Source: Micromonospora radicis (GTDB taxonomy: Bacteria > Actinomycetota > Actinomycetes > Mycobacteriales > Micromonosporaceae). From it: 64,000 nt of DNA. The position numbers and the translations under genes were made by a program. Where the stretch lies: positions 372,001-436,000 of the forward strand of contig NZ_QXEC01000001.1 of assembly GCF_003583405.1 (NCBI RefSeq), in the 5' to 3' direction. This document shows positions 1-7,311 of the stretch, in pieces (the first letter of the stretch is position 1; every line of letters begins with the position of its first letter). The notes under the pieces were generated by a model. It was not told where the DNA came from. It saw only the letters and a program-made list of their open reading frames with translations, and did no database searches.

Positions 1-1028
1 GCGAAGACCATGGTGCCGAGTACCAGCAGCAGGACGGCCTGGACCAGGATGACCAGTGCGCCGGTCAGGCTGTACCCCGGCAGTCCCACGCCGGGCCGCC
101 AGGGTGTCGGGTCGATCGCGACGGCCACCAGCACCAGGACCGTCAGCAGGCAGGCGACGGTACGCACGCCGGTGCAGAGCCGGTCCACGAAGCCGTTGGA
201 CACGGCGTCGATCCACGGGTGCACGCAGAGAAGTACGGCGCAGCTGCCGAGCAGCGCGGCGGTGCCGACGAGGAGCGCGATGCCCAGGGCTGACGGGCCC
301 GCGGCGACCCGGGCCACCAGCAGCCCGAGACAGAGCGTGGTGAACCCGGTGGCGACGTGCAGCGAACGGAGTCGACCCACCACCGGTGCGCTGTCCCACT
401 GGCCGACGGCGCTGAGTTGGTGTGCGGCCGAGCCGGTCGTGGTGGTGGTGTGGAAGGCGTCGAAGTTGTGGCCCGGTCGGGCACCGAGTCGCCAGACCAG
501 ACCGAGGGCGGCGGCCGGTAGCAGGGCGCACACCGCCAGGCGCAGCCCGGTGGGCCGCCCGCCGAGCCAGGACAACCAGGGCCGCCCGGCCAGGCACGAC
601 TCGTTCGGCAGGCAGCGCCAGGCGATGACGTCCAGGGCCACCCCCATCGCGGCGAGCACGTACAGCATGGTCAGGGTGAGTGCGAGCAGCCGGCACAGCG
701 CCTTGAGGCAGGCGCCGGAGGCACCCCGGTGGGCCGGGCGCATCCAGATCGCGACGTTGCAGAGCATGAACGGCAGCAGGAAGACCAGCGACAGCGTGCG
801 CACCGTGGTCCCGGAGGGCAGGTCGCTCCACCGGTACGCCTCCACGGTGATCCCGGCTGGGCCCTTGGCGTCCGGATAGCCGGGTAACGGCCGGTGGAAA
901 CCGCCGCTGGCGTCCCCGGCGACCTGGTGGCTGTGCGGGCGGCCCAGGATCTGTTCCGCCCCGGCGCCGGAGACGCCGTGAACCCGCAGTTCGATGACGT
1001 CGTCCGACGTCTGCGGTGCACTGCTCAT
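1..1028 (-). CDS. Large hypothetical membrane protein, N-terminal part (runs off the left edge)
   Basis: An open frame starts at ATG (1028-1026) and continues through base 1 with no stop, so about 342 N-terminal residues are present and the C-terminus lies outside. The start has GGGGAG a few bases upstream. The N-terminus reads MSSAPQTSDDVIELRVHGVSG; the LRVHGVSG motif, where a hydrolase-like oxyanion strand would be, is a feature I recall from large actinomycete membrane proteins of unknown function. Several hydrophobic segments follow (first around residues 75-95, then around 112-130, 155-172 and repeatedly toward the edge). The function is not known and I do not assign one. The plus-strand frame over the same bases is Ser/Thr/Arg/Pro-rich and looks like its antisense shadow. 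Confidence 0.7.
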   Translation of the reverse strand, partial: MSSAPQTSDDVIELRVHGVSGAGAEQILGRPHSHQVAGDASGGFHRPLPGYPDAKGPAGITVEAYRWSDLPSGTTVRTLSLVFLLPFMLCNVAIWMRPAHRGASGACLKALCRLLALTLTMLYVLAAMGVALDVIAWRCLPNESCLAGRPWLSWLGGRPTGLRLAVCALLPAAALGLVWRLGARPGHNFDAFHTTTTTGSAAHQLSAVGQWDSAPVVGRLRSLHVATGFTTLCLGLLVARVAAGPSALGIALLVGTAALLGSCAVLLCVHPWIDAVSNGFVDRLCTGVRTVACLLTVLVLVAVAIDPTPWRPGVGLPGYSLTGALVILVQAVLLLVLGTMVF

Positions 1029-1184
1029 CTGCTCCCCGGAACGTGTCCACCGGCCGGGCCGGCCCCGGCCCCGGCCGGGCCGCTACCTGTCTACCGGCCC
1101 CGGCCGGACCGCTACGGCGCGGCGCCCACGACTACCCATCCCGGCGACGCTCACGCCTGCGCGGTGCGGGGGTGCCGACCCGGA

Positions 1185-1211
1185 CGACTCGGGCGACTCG
1201 GGCGACTCGGG
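1185..1211. repeat. Three tandem copies of a 9-bp unit
   Basis: CGACTCGGG is repeated three times without interruption, in the 318-bp gap between the divergent membrane-protein gene and the small exporter-partner gene. The rest of the gap has GC-rich CGGCCCC runs (about 1050-1100) and the inverted repeat at 1249-1267. No gene is supported in the gap. Confidence 0.7.
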
Positions 1212-1248
1212 CGTTCGGGTGGACCGATCAACAAAGCCGGGCTTGTAA

Positions 1249-1267
1249 TCCTACTTTCTCGGTAGGA
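1249..1267. promoter_or_regulatory. Inverted repeat TCCTAC-N7-GTAGGA, putative sulfur-regulator operator
   Basis: TCCTAC (1249-1254) and GTAGGA (1262-1267) are perfect reverse complements around a 7-base spacer. A TTGTAA element lies just before it (1243-1248) and TATAGG just after (1269-1274), so it would sit between promoter elements of the exporter genes. The same core and spacing recur at 5420-5436 between ssuA and ssuD. This suggests one regulator for both transcription units. The shape resembles Rrf2/CymR-type cysteine-regulon sites, but that assignment is inference. Confidence 0.5.
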
Positions 1268-1346
1268 ATATAGGGATGCGATTCGCCCGGTACGCCGTCG
1301 GCGGCGGGCGCTCGCCCATCCCTCCCGACCCGCCGAAGGAACTCCG

Positions 1347-1490
1347 ATGAGCAACCCGGAACCCCGACCGTCACCCACCGCGCCCGAGAGCCGGTTCGCC
1401 TTCAACGAGGACTGGGCCGCGACCATCCTGGGCCTGGCCCTGCTCGGCCTGGTCCTGGTCGGCGCGATCCCCGCCGGGCTGGTGCCCTGA
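1347..1490 (+). CDS. Small single-span membrane protein coupled to the YeiH-type exporter
   Basis: A 47-residue protein starting MSNPEPRPSP, with a polar Pro-rich N-terminus, then FNEDWAATILG leading into one hydrophobic helix (about residues 25-45). The start has GAAGGAACTCCG upstream. The stop overlaps the next start as TGATG, so translation is coupled. From memory, many longer YeiH/COG2855 proteins begin with an (E)DWW/A-x-x-x-G hydrophobic segment like this one, so the gene may encode the first helix of a split exporter. No function is established. Its short length keeps confidence moderate. Confidence 0.6.
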   Translation: MSNPEPRPSPTAPESRFAFNEDWAATILGLALLGLVLVGAIPAGLVP

Positions 1491-2731
1491 TGACCGCCGA
1501 CGCCACCCGACCCGTACCGGACGCCGACCCGTCGGACCACCGGCCACCGGTCGCCACCAGCACCGAGCCGCCGTCGACCGAGCCGCCGTCGACCGAGCCG
1601 GCCGACCCGCCAGCGGATCCAGCGGCCGTGCCGCCCGCTGCGGCTGCCCGATCCGGCCCGTTCTGGGCCTGGACCGCCGTCGGTCTGCTGGTGGTCCTGG
1701 TCCTCGCCGGGCTGACCCGCTATCTCGAACAGAACGTGCCCGAGTGGGCGGCCGGCACCGCGGTGGAGGACGTCGCGGCGGCGATCGAGTACCCGGTCTA
1801 CGCCATCCTGCTGGGCCTGCTCGGCAATCTCGTGGTCACGCTGACCGGGCTGCGCGACCGGATCGCCGCCGCCTTCCGTACCGAGTTCTTCATCAAGACC
1901 GGCCTGGTGCTGCTCGGCGCCTCGATCAACCTGGCCGTGATCGCCAGCGCCGCCGGACCGGCCATCGCCCAGGCGGTTCTGCTGATCACCGGGGTGTTCC
2001 TGTTCACCTGGTGGCTGGCCGGCCGGCTCGGCCTGGACGACAGGTTGCGTGCCCTGCTCGCCTCGGCCGTCTCGATCTGCGGGGTCAGCGCGGCCATCGC
2101 CGCCGCCGGGGCGGTCCGCGCCCGCCGGGAACAACTCGCCTACACGGCCAGCCTGGTGATCGTCTTCGCCCTACCGTCGATCTTCCTGCTGCCCTGGTTG
2201 GCCGACCTGCTCGGTCTGGAATCGGCGGTGGCCGGCGCCTGGATCGGCGGCAACATCGACACCACCGCGGCGGTCACCGCGGCCGGTGCGCTGGCCGGTG
2301 AGGACGCCCTGCAGATCGCCAGCATCGTCAAGGTCACTCAGAACGCCCTGATGGGAGTGGTCGCGGTGGCGCTCACCGCGTACTTCGCGCTGCACGTCGA
2401 GCGGCGGGCCGGTGCGGCTCGTCCCGGGCTCGGTGAGCTGTGGCGTCGATTCCCGAAGTTCGTCCTGGGCTTCGTCGCGGCGTCGGTGATCGCCACCTGG
2501 TACCTCGACGCGGCCGGTGCCGACGGCAAGGCGACCATCTCGATCGTCAACGACCTGCGGACCTGGTTCTTCATCCTGGCGTTCGTCAGCATCGGGCTGG
2601 AGGTGCGGGTGGCGGCGCTGCGGCAGGCCGGTTGGCGTCCGGTGGCGGTGTTCGGTGCGGCCACCGTGTTCAACCTGGTCCTCGCGCTCGGCCTGGCCTC
2701 GCTGCTGTTCGCCGGCTTCACGGTCAGCTGA
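1490..2731 (+). CDS. YeiH/COG2855 family putative sulfate (sulfite) exporter
   Basis: A 413-residue polytopic inner-membrane protein. The first 60 residues are polar and Pro/Thr-rich, with a tandem STEPP repeat from a 15-bp DNA repeat (1562-1600). About ten hydrophobic segments follow. Family-like stretches include FIKTGLVLLGASINL, SICGVSAAIAAAGAV and WIGGNIDTTAAVTAAGAL. The family (UPF0324) is annotated as putative sulfate exporters; substrate evidence is thin. It lies tail-to-tail with an ssuABC operon and near a sulfonate monooxygenase, which releases sulfite. Export of excess sulfite or sulfate is therefore a reasonable inference. Translation is coupled to the upstream small membrane protein. 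Confidence 0.8.
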   Translation: MTADATRPVPDADPSDHRPPVATSTEPPSTEPPSTEPADPPADPAAVPPAAAARSGPFWAWTAVGLLVVLVLAGLTRYLEQNVPEWAAGTAVEDVAAAIEYPVYAILLGLLGNLVVTLTGLRDRIAAAFRTEFFIKTGLVLLGASINLAVIASAAGPAIAQAVLLITGVFLFTWWLAGRLGLDDRLRALLASAVSICGVSAAIAAAGAVRARREQLAYTASLVIVFALPSIFLLPWLADLLGLESAVAGAWIGGNIDTTAAVTAAGALAGEDALQIASIVKVTQNALMGVVAVALTAYFALHVERRAGAARPGLGELWRRFPKFVLGFVAASVIATWYLDAAGADGKATISIVNDLRTWFFILAFVSIGLEVRVAALRQAGWRPVAVFGAATVFNLVLALGLASLLFAGFTVS

Positions 2732-2778
2732 TCTCGCCGACGGCCCGCGGCCGGGGACCGGGCGAAACCGGTCCCCGG

Positions 2779-2834
2779 CACGGGGGCGCCGGCACGGGGG
2801 CGCCGGCACGGGGGCGCCGGCACGGCGGCGCCGC
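2779..2834. repeat. Four tandem 14-bp repeats between convergent genes
   Basis: CACGGGGGCGCCGG occurs three times exactly, followed by a fourth copy with two changes. The array lies between the stops of the exporter gene (plus) and ssuB (minus). Each unit contains the palindrome GGCGCC, so the array can fold and may help terminate both transcripts. No U-tract follows. Confidence 0.75.
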
Positions 2835-2857
2835 CGGCCGGGGCGTACGCCGGCGCC

Positions 2858-3586
2858 TCAGGGTGCCGGCACGCCGAGGCGGTCGAGCAGGCGGCGGCGC
2901 AGCGCACCGAACGCCGGATCGTCGGGGGACCGGGTCGGCCCGAGGTGCACCGGCAACTCCTCGGCGATGACACCGTCCTCCAGTACGAGCAGGCGGTCGG
3001 CGAGCAGCAGCGCCTCCTCCACGTCGTGGGTGACCAGCAGCGCGGCGAAGCCGTGTTCGGCGCGCAGCCGACGCAACAGACCCTGCATGCGCAGCCGGGT
3101 GAGCGCGTCGAGCGCACCGAACGGTTCGTCGAGCAACAGTACGTCCGGTTCGCGGACCAGCGCCCGGGCGACCGCGACCCGTTGCGCCTGCCCGCCGGAG
3201 AGTTCGGCGGGCCAGGCCCGGTGCCGGTCGGCGAGGCCGACCTCGGCCAGCGCCCGGGCGACCCGGCCTGCCACGTCCGGTCCGGCGAGTCCGAGCGCGA
3301 CGTTGGCCGCGACCCGCTTCCACGGCAGCAGCCGGTGCTCCTGGAAGACCACCGCGGCGGTGCCCCGCAGGTCGATCTCGCCGGTGGCCTCGGCGTCCAG
3401 CCCGGCGAGGATCCGCAGCAGGGTGCTCTTGCCCGAGCCGCTGCCGCCGAGCAGGGCGACCACCTCGCCCGGTGCGATGCCCAGCGAGACGCCGGCCAGC
3501 ACCGGTACGGCACCGAAGTCGCGGCGTACGTCGGCGGCGGTCAGCACCGGTGCGCCGGTCAGGTGGCCCGGAGTCCGCGTCGCCAT
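2858..3586 (-). CDS. ssuB: SsuB-type aliphatic sulfonate ABC transporter ATPase
   Basis: A 242-residue ABC ATPase. Walker A is GGSGSGKST, the Q-loop is VVFQEHRLLPW, the signature is LSGGQAQRVAVARAL and Walker B is VLLLDEPFGALD, followed by the VTHDVEEAL switch His. The QEHRLLPW and DEPFGALD patterns are typical of nitrate/sulfonate/taurine importers. I place the start at ATG 3586, within a longer open frame, because the protein then begins MATRTPGHLTGAPVLTAADV, just before the first ABC strand. The start overlaps the permease end by 28 bases. It energises sulfonate import with the SsuC and SsuA neighbours. Confidence 0.87.
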   Translation of the reverse strand: MATRTPGHLTGAPVLTAADVRRDFGAVPVLAGVSLGIAPGEVVALLGGSGSGKSTLLRILAGLDAEATGEIDLRGTAAVVFQEHRLLPWKRVAANVALGLAGPDVAGRVARALAEVGLADRHRAWPAELSGGQAQRVAVARALVREPDVLLLDEPFGALDALTRLRMQGLLRRLRAEHGFAALLVTHDVEEALLLADRLLVLEDGVIAEELPVHLGPTRSPDDPAFGALRRRLLDRLGVPAP

Positions 3587-4395
3587 GACAGCGTCCTCCT
3601 CTCCAGGGTGCGGATGGCCACGTCGGAGAGCAGGCCGAGCAGGGCGTAGACGAGCAGGCCGAGGACCACCACGTCGGTCTGGCTGAACTCCCGGGCCTCC
3701 ATCATCAGGAAGCCGATCCCGGTCTGCGCGTTGACCTGCTCGCCGACCACGAGGCTGAGCCAGGCGGCGCCGATGGCCAACCGCAGGCCGAGGAAGAGCG
3801 CGGGCAGGGCACCGGGCAGCACCACGTGCCGCAGCCGGGCGGCGAGCCCCAGCCCGCAGGTACGGGCCGCCTCCACCAGCCGCTCGTCGATATCCCGGAT
3901 GCCGGCGTACGTGTTGAAGTAGAGGGGGAAGAAGGCGCCGAGCGCCACCAGGCTGACCTTCAGCGACTCGCCGATGCCGACCCAGATGATCAGCAGCGGT
4001 ACCAGGCCGAGATGCGGCAGCATCCGGGCCATCTGCACCGGCGGGTCGACCAGGTCGTCGCCGACGCGCAGCAGTCCCGCGAGGGCGCCGAGGAGCAGGG
4101 CGAGCCCGCCGCCGATGAGCAGGCCGGTGCCGGCCCGGGTGAGCGAGTCGAGCAGGTGGGTCAGCAGGGTGCCGTCGCGGGCCAGCCGCCAACCGGTGGC
4201 CAGCACCGTACTGGGTGCGGGCAGCTTCTCCGGCGCCAGCAGCCCGAAGCGGGCCGCCGCCTCCCAACCGGTGACCAGCAGCAGCGGGGTGGCCGACCGG
4301 CGCCAGGCCAGGGTGCGTCCGGGCCGTCGGGCGGGGCCCGGCGTGGTGGCCGGGGCGGTCACCGGTGCCGGCGGTACGAGGGCTGCCCTGGTCAC
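3559..4395 (-). CDS. ssuC: SsuC-type sulfonate ABC transporter permease
   Basis: A 278-residue BPD-type inner-membrane permease. It starts at GTG 4395, overlapping the ssuA stop as GTGA. After a Pro/Ala-rich cytosolic N-terminus there are about six membrane helices. The EAA loop for docking the ATPase is EAARTCGLGLAARLRHVVLPGALP, with the conserved G and PGALP. FFPLYFNTYAGIRDID is typical of SsuC/TauC permeases. Order and coupling (ssuA-ssuC-ssuB) support one operon read leftward. Substrate breadth (alkanesulfonates or taurine) cannot be read from sequence; the neighbouring SsuD-like monooxygenase favours alkanesulfonates. Confidence 0.87.
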   Translation of the reverse strand: MTRAALVPPAPVTAPATTPGPARRPGRTLAWRRSATPLLLVTGWEAAARFGLLAPEKLPAPSTVLATGWRLARDGTLLTHLLDSLTRAGTGLLIGGGLALLLGALAGLLRVGDDLVDPPVQMARMLPHLGLVPLLIIWVGIGESLKVSLVALGAFFPLYFNTYAGIRDIDERLVEAARTCGLGLAARLRHVVLPGALPALFLGLRLAIGAAWLSLVVGEQVNAQTGIGFLMMEAREFSQTDVVVLGLLVYALLGLLSDVAIRTLERRTLSWRRGLRAT

Positions 4396-5354
4396 TGGAA
4401 CACCTTGGTGAAGCGGTCGTCGATTCGGCCGCGGATGTCGACCGGTTCGGGGATGAGGTCGAGGGTGGCGAAGCCGTCGGCGATGGCCTGCAACTCGTCG
4501 CCGACGGCCGGGGTGACCGGGGCCAGGGCGCGGGCGCTGCGGGCCAGGGCCCGGCTGGTGACGTCCTCGGGGATCTTCAGTTCCGGGGCGAGCACCGCGG
4601 CGCGTTCGGCCGGGTTGGCGATTCCCCAGTCGGTGACCGTCCGGTACGTCCGCAGGAACGCCTCGATCTGCTCGGACTTCTGCGCCAACGCGTCCGGATG
4701 GGCCAGCACGTACTCGCGGTTGCTGGCCAGGCCGGTGGCGTCGGCGAGGATGCGTACCCCCGGTCGCTCGGCGAGGGCGAAGTAGGGATCCCAGATCACC
4801 CAGGCGTCGACCTGCCCGTTGTCGAAGGCGGGCCGGCCCTCGGCGGGCTTGAGGTACTTGACGTTGATGTCCTGCAACGTCAGGTTGTTCGCCGCCAGCA
4901 GGCGGACCAGCAGCCAGTGCACGTTGGAGCCCTTGTTCAGCGCCACCGTACGGCCCTTGAGGTCGGCGAAGGTGCGCAGCCCGGAGTCCTCCTTGACCAG
5001 TACCGCCTCGCCCTGCGGGATCGGCTCCGAGGTGCCGATGATCTGGAACGGGATCCGGCCGGCGGCGGCGAAGATCGGTGGTGCCTCCCCGGTCTGGCCG
5101 ATGTCGATGGAGCCCGCCTTGAGCGCCTCGGTCAGCGCCGGGCCGCTCTCGAACAGCGACCACTCGGCGTCGGGCGCCTCGGCGCGGGCCTTGACCAGGC
5201 TCAGTCCGCCGAAGCGTTGGTAGCCGATGCGCAGTCGGGGAGTGTCGCCGCCGGCGGACTCGCCGCCGCAGCCGGTCAGCGCGCCGACGGCGACCAGGGT
5301 GAGCGTCGCCAGGGCGGCGGTGACGCGGAAGCGGCGTGGGGCAGGGGTACGCAT
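4392..5354 (-). CDS. ssuA: SsuA-type sulfonate-binding lipoprotein
   Basis: A 320-residue extracellular solute-binding lipoprotein. I chose ATG 5354 because GAGGAG lies five bases upstream and a signal peptide follows (MRTPAPRRFRV, hydrophobic core, lipobox LTGC near residue 28). A longer in-frame start at 5393 would only add a Cys-rich tail unlike a signal sequence. IGYQRFGGLSLVKARA, ALKAGSIDIGQTGEAPPIFA and GSNVHWLLVRLL are characteristic of the SsuA/TauA family. It is first in the ssuA-C-B operon and divergent from the ssuD-like gene, with a shared regulatory region. Confidence 0.88.
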   Translation of the reverse strand: MRTPAPRRFRVTAALATLTLVAVGALTGCGGESAGGDTPRLRIGYQRFGGLSLVKARAEAPDAEWSLFESGPALTEALKAGSIDIGQTGEAPPIFAAAGRIPFQIIGTSEPIPQGEAVLVKEDSGLRTFADLKGRTVALNKGSNVHWLLVRLLAANNLTLQDINVKYLKPAEGRPAFDNGQVDAWVIWDPYFALAERPGVRILADATGLASNREYVLAHPDALAQKSEQIEAFLRTYRTVTDWGIANPAERAAVLAPELKIPEDVTSRALARSARALAPVTPAVGDELQAIADGFATLDLIPEPVDIRGRIDDRFTKVFQ

Positions 5355-5419
5355 GAGGACTCCTCGACAGCGGCAGGGGGAACCGGCGGACATCGACGAC
5401 CGTCCGGCGGCGCCAACAG

Positions 5420-5436
5420 CCTACTAACCCGATAGG
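5420..5436. promoter_or_regulatory. Inverted repeat CCTAC-N7-ATAGG between ssuA and ssuD
   Basis: CCTAC (5420-5424) and ATAGG (5432-5436) form an inverted repeat with one mismatch and a 7-base spacer. This is the same core and spacing as the site at 1249-1267. It lies in the 170-bp gap between the divergent ssuA and ssuD starts, where one site could control both promoters. Confidence 0.5.
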
Positions 5437-5524
5437 TTTTATGGGTAGTCTGTTCGGGTGTCGGCACGACTCCCCCGGAGCCGGTCGACCCGACCAGCCA
5501 CACCTCGCCCCGGAGGATCGAGCC

Positions 5525-6739
5525 ATGTCGTTGACGTTCCACTGGTTCCTGCCCACCTACGGCGACAGCCGGGACATCGTCGGTGGCGGCCACGGCGTGC
5601 CGGTGGGCCGGGCCGGCGGCTCCCGCCCGCCCACCGTCGCCTACCTGGGGCAGATCGCCCGCACCGCCGAACAGCTGGGCTTCGTCGGCGCGCTGACGCC
5701 CACCGGGGCCTGGTGCGAGGACGCCTGGCTGAGCACCGCCATGCTGGCCGAGGTCACCGAGCGGCTGAAGTTCCTGGTGGCCTTCCGGCCCGGCCTGCTC
5801 TCGCCGACCCTCGCCGCCCAGATGGGCGCGACCTTCCAGCGGCTGTCCGGTGGCCGGCTGCTGGTCAACGTCGTCACCGGTGGCGAGGCCCACGAGCAGC
5901 GCGCCTACGGCGACTTCCTGGACAAGGACGCCCGGTACGCCCGCACCGACGAGTTCCTGCACGTGGTACGCGCCCTGTGGGCCGGCGAGACGGTCGACCA
6001 CGCGGGCGAACACGTCCGGGTCGAACAGGCCCGACTGGCCCGGCTACCCGACCCGGCGCCGCCGGTCTACTTCGGCGGTTCGTCCGCGGCGGCCGGTCCG
6101 GTCGCGGCCCGGCACAGCGACGTCTACCTCACCTGGGGGGAGCCGCCGGCCCAGGTCGCCGCCAAGCTCGACTGGATCCGAGGGCTGGCCGCCGCGGCCG
6201 GGCGTACCGTCCGCTTCGGCATCCGGCTGCACGTCATCGCGCGGGACACCAGCGACGAGGCGTGGGCCCAGGCCCGCCGGCTGCTGGCCGGCATCGCCGA
6301 GGCCGACCTGCGGGCCGCGCAGGAGGGGCTGCGCCGCAGCGAGTCGGAGGGCCAACGCCGGATGCTCGACCTGCACGGTGGCGCCCGGGACGGCCTGGAG
6401 GTCGCTCCCAACCTGTGGGCCGGCTTCGGGCTGGTACGCGGCGGCGCCGGTACCGCCCTGGTCGGCGACCACACCGAGGTGGCCGACCGGATCGCCGAGT
6501 ACCACGCCCTCGGCATCGACGAGTTCGTGCTGTCCGGACAGCCGCACCTGGAGGAGGCGTACTGGTTCGGTGAGGGGGTGTTGCCGGTCCTGCGCGAGCG
6601 CGGGCTGTGGCGGCATCCGGCGGGCGACCCGGCGACCGCCGCCCAGCCCGCCGGGATCCCGTTCGCCACGCCGCCCGTACCGTCCGGATCCCCCCTCGAC
6701 AGCGCGCCGGCAGCCGAACTCACCCCGGCCGCCAGCTGA
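5525..6739 (+). CDS. ssuD: FMNH2-dependent alkanesulfonate monooxygenase (SsuD-like)
   Basis: A 404-residue bacterial-luciferase-family flavin monooxygenase. It begins MSLTFHWFLPTYGDSRDIVGG, the usual N-terminus of SsuD-like enzymes, with GGAGGATCGAGCC before ATG 5525. Typical stretches are GFVGALTPTGAWCEDAWL, KFLVAFRPGLLSPTLAAQM, LVNVVTGG and a C-terminal FVLSGQPHLEEAYWFGE. Known family chemistry is oxygenolytic cleavage of C1-C10 alkanesulfonates to aldehyde and sulfite with reduced FMN. A separate FMN reductase is needed and none is visible here. The C-terminal tail of about 45 residues is Pro/Ala-rich and probably disordered. It is divergent from ssuABC. Confidence 0.88.
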   Translation: MSLTFHWFLPTYGDSRDIVGGGHGVPVGRAGGSRPPTVAYLGQIARTAEQLGFVGALTPTGAWCEDAWLSTAMLAEVTERLKFLVAFRPGLLSPTLAAQMGATFQRLSGGRLLVNVVTGGEAHEQRAYGDFLDKDARYARTDEFLHVVRALWAGETVDHAGEHVRVEQARLARLPDPAPPVYFGGSSAAAGPVAARHSDVYLTWGEPPAQVAAKLDWIRGLAAAAGRTVRFGIRLHVIARDTSDEAWAQARRLLAGIAEADLRAAQEGLRRSESEGQRRMLDLHGGARDGLEVAPNLWAGFGLVRGGAGTALVGDHTEVADRIAEYHALGIDEFVLSGQPHLEEAYWFGEGVLPVLRERGLWRHPAGDPATAAQPAGIPFATPPVPSGSPLDSAPAAELTPAAS

Positions 6740-6753
6740 GGCCGCCGACCGGC

Positions 6754-7266
6754 TCACCCCTGCCGGCGGGCGAAGAACTCGGCCAACACCTGGGTGTGGG
6801 TGGAGAACGCCAGCTCGGTGGGGGCGGTCAGCACCAGCCACTCGGTGGCCTCCGTGGTCGGCGCCGACGGCGGCAGCTCCCCGACCGGGCGGGCGGGCAA
6901 CTCGCCGAAGATCATCATCGTGCCGCCGGCCGGAGCGCTGTGCACCGCGACCAGCCTCGCCCCGGCCGGGTCGGCGTGCAGCCCGGTCTCCTCGCGCAAC
7001 TCGCGGACCAGCGCGTCCTGCCACTGTTCGCCGTACTCGATGAAACCGCCGGGCAGCGCGAGTAGCCCGCGGGCCGGCTCGATGTCGCGCCGGACGACGA
7101 CCACGCCGGGCCCGGTCGGTGTGCGTACCGGCAGCAGGGCCACCGCCACCGGCAGCGGGTTACGCCAGACCGTCTGGTCGCAGGCGGCGCAGAGCCGGGG
7201 CCAGCCGGCGTCCGCCGGATAGGCCGTGCCGCAGTACGAGCAGTGCGAGTACGCCACCCCGGTCAT
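6754..7266 (-). CDS. NUDIX hydrolase with N-terminal zinc ribbon
   Basis: A 170-residue protein. Residues 9-30 carry two CxxC knuckles (CSYC, CAAC) like the zinc ribbon of NudC-type enzymes. The NUDIX box is present at about residues 73-95 (GGFIEYGEQWQDALVRELRE, then ETGL), with the catalytic REXXEE Glu pair intact. It should hydrolyse a nucleoside-diphosphate-linked substrate; which one is unknown. The gene lies 45 bases upstream of the debranching-enzyme stop on the same strand, so read-through is possible. Confidence 0.82.
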   Translation of the reverse strand: MTGVAYSHCSYCGTAYPADAGWPRLCAACDQTVWRNPLPVAVALLPVRTPTGPGVVVVRRDIEPARGLLALPGGFIEYGEQWQDALVRELREETGLHADPAGARLVAVHSAPAGGTMMIFGELPARPVGELPPSAPTTEATEWLVLTAPTELAFSTHTQVLAEFFARRQG

Positions 7267-7311
7267 GCCGATGCACGTTACCGGCGCCGCCGCGGTGGTG
7301 CTGCGTCCGGG

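Noticed and set aside
10..879. 289-residue plus-strand ORF at the left edge
   Set aside because: It is Ser/Thr/Arg/Pro-rich with no recognisable domain and is antisense to a membrane protein with a proper start and hydrophobic segments.
1276..1350. 24-codon ORF (MRFARYAVGGGR...) ending over the start of the exporter-partner gene
   Set aside because: No ribosome-binding site and no leader-peptide features such as RRHVDL or repeated Cys codons. It could be chance; left unannotated.
2779..2834. CRISPR-like array
   Set aside because: The units are adjacent with no spacers and only 14 bp long, so this is a simple tandem repeat.
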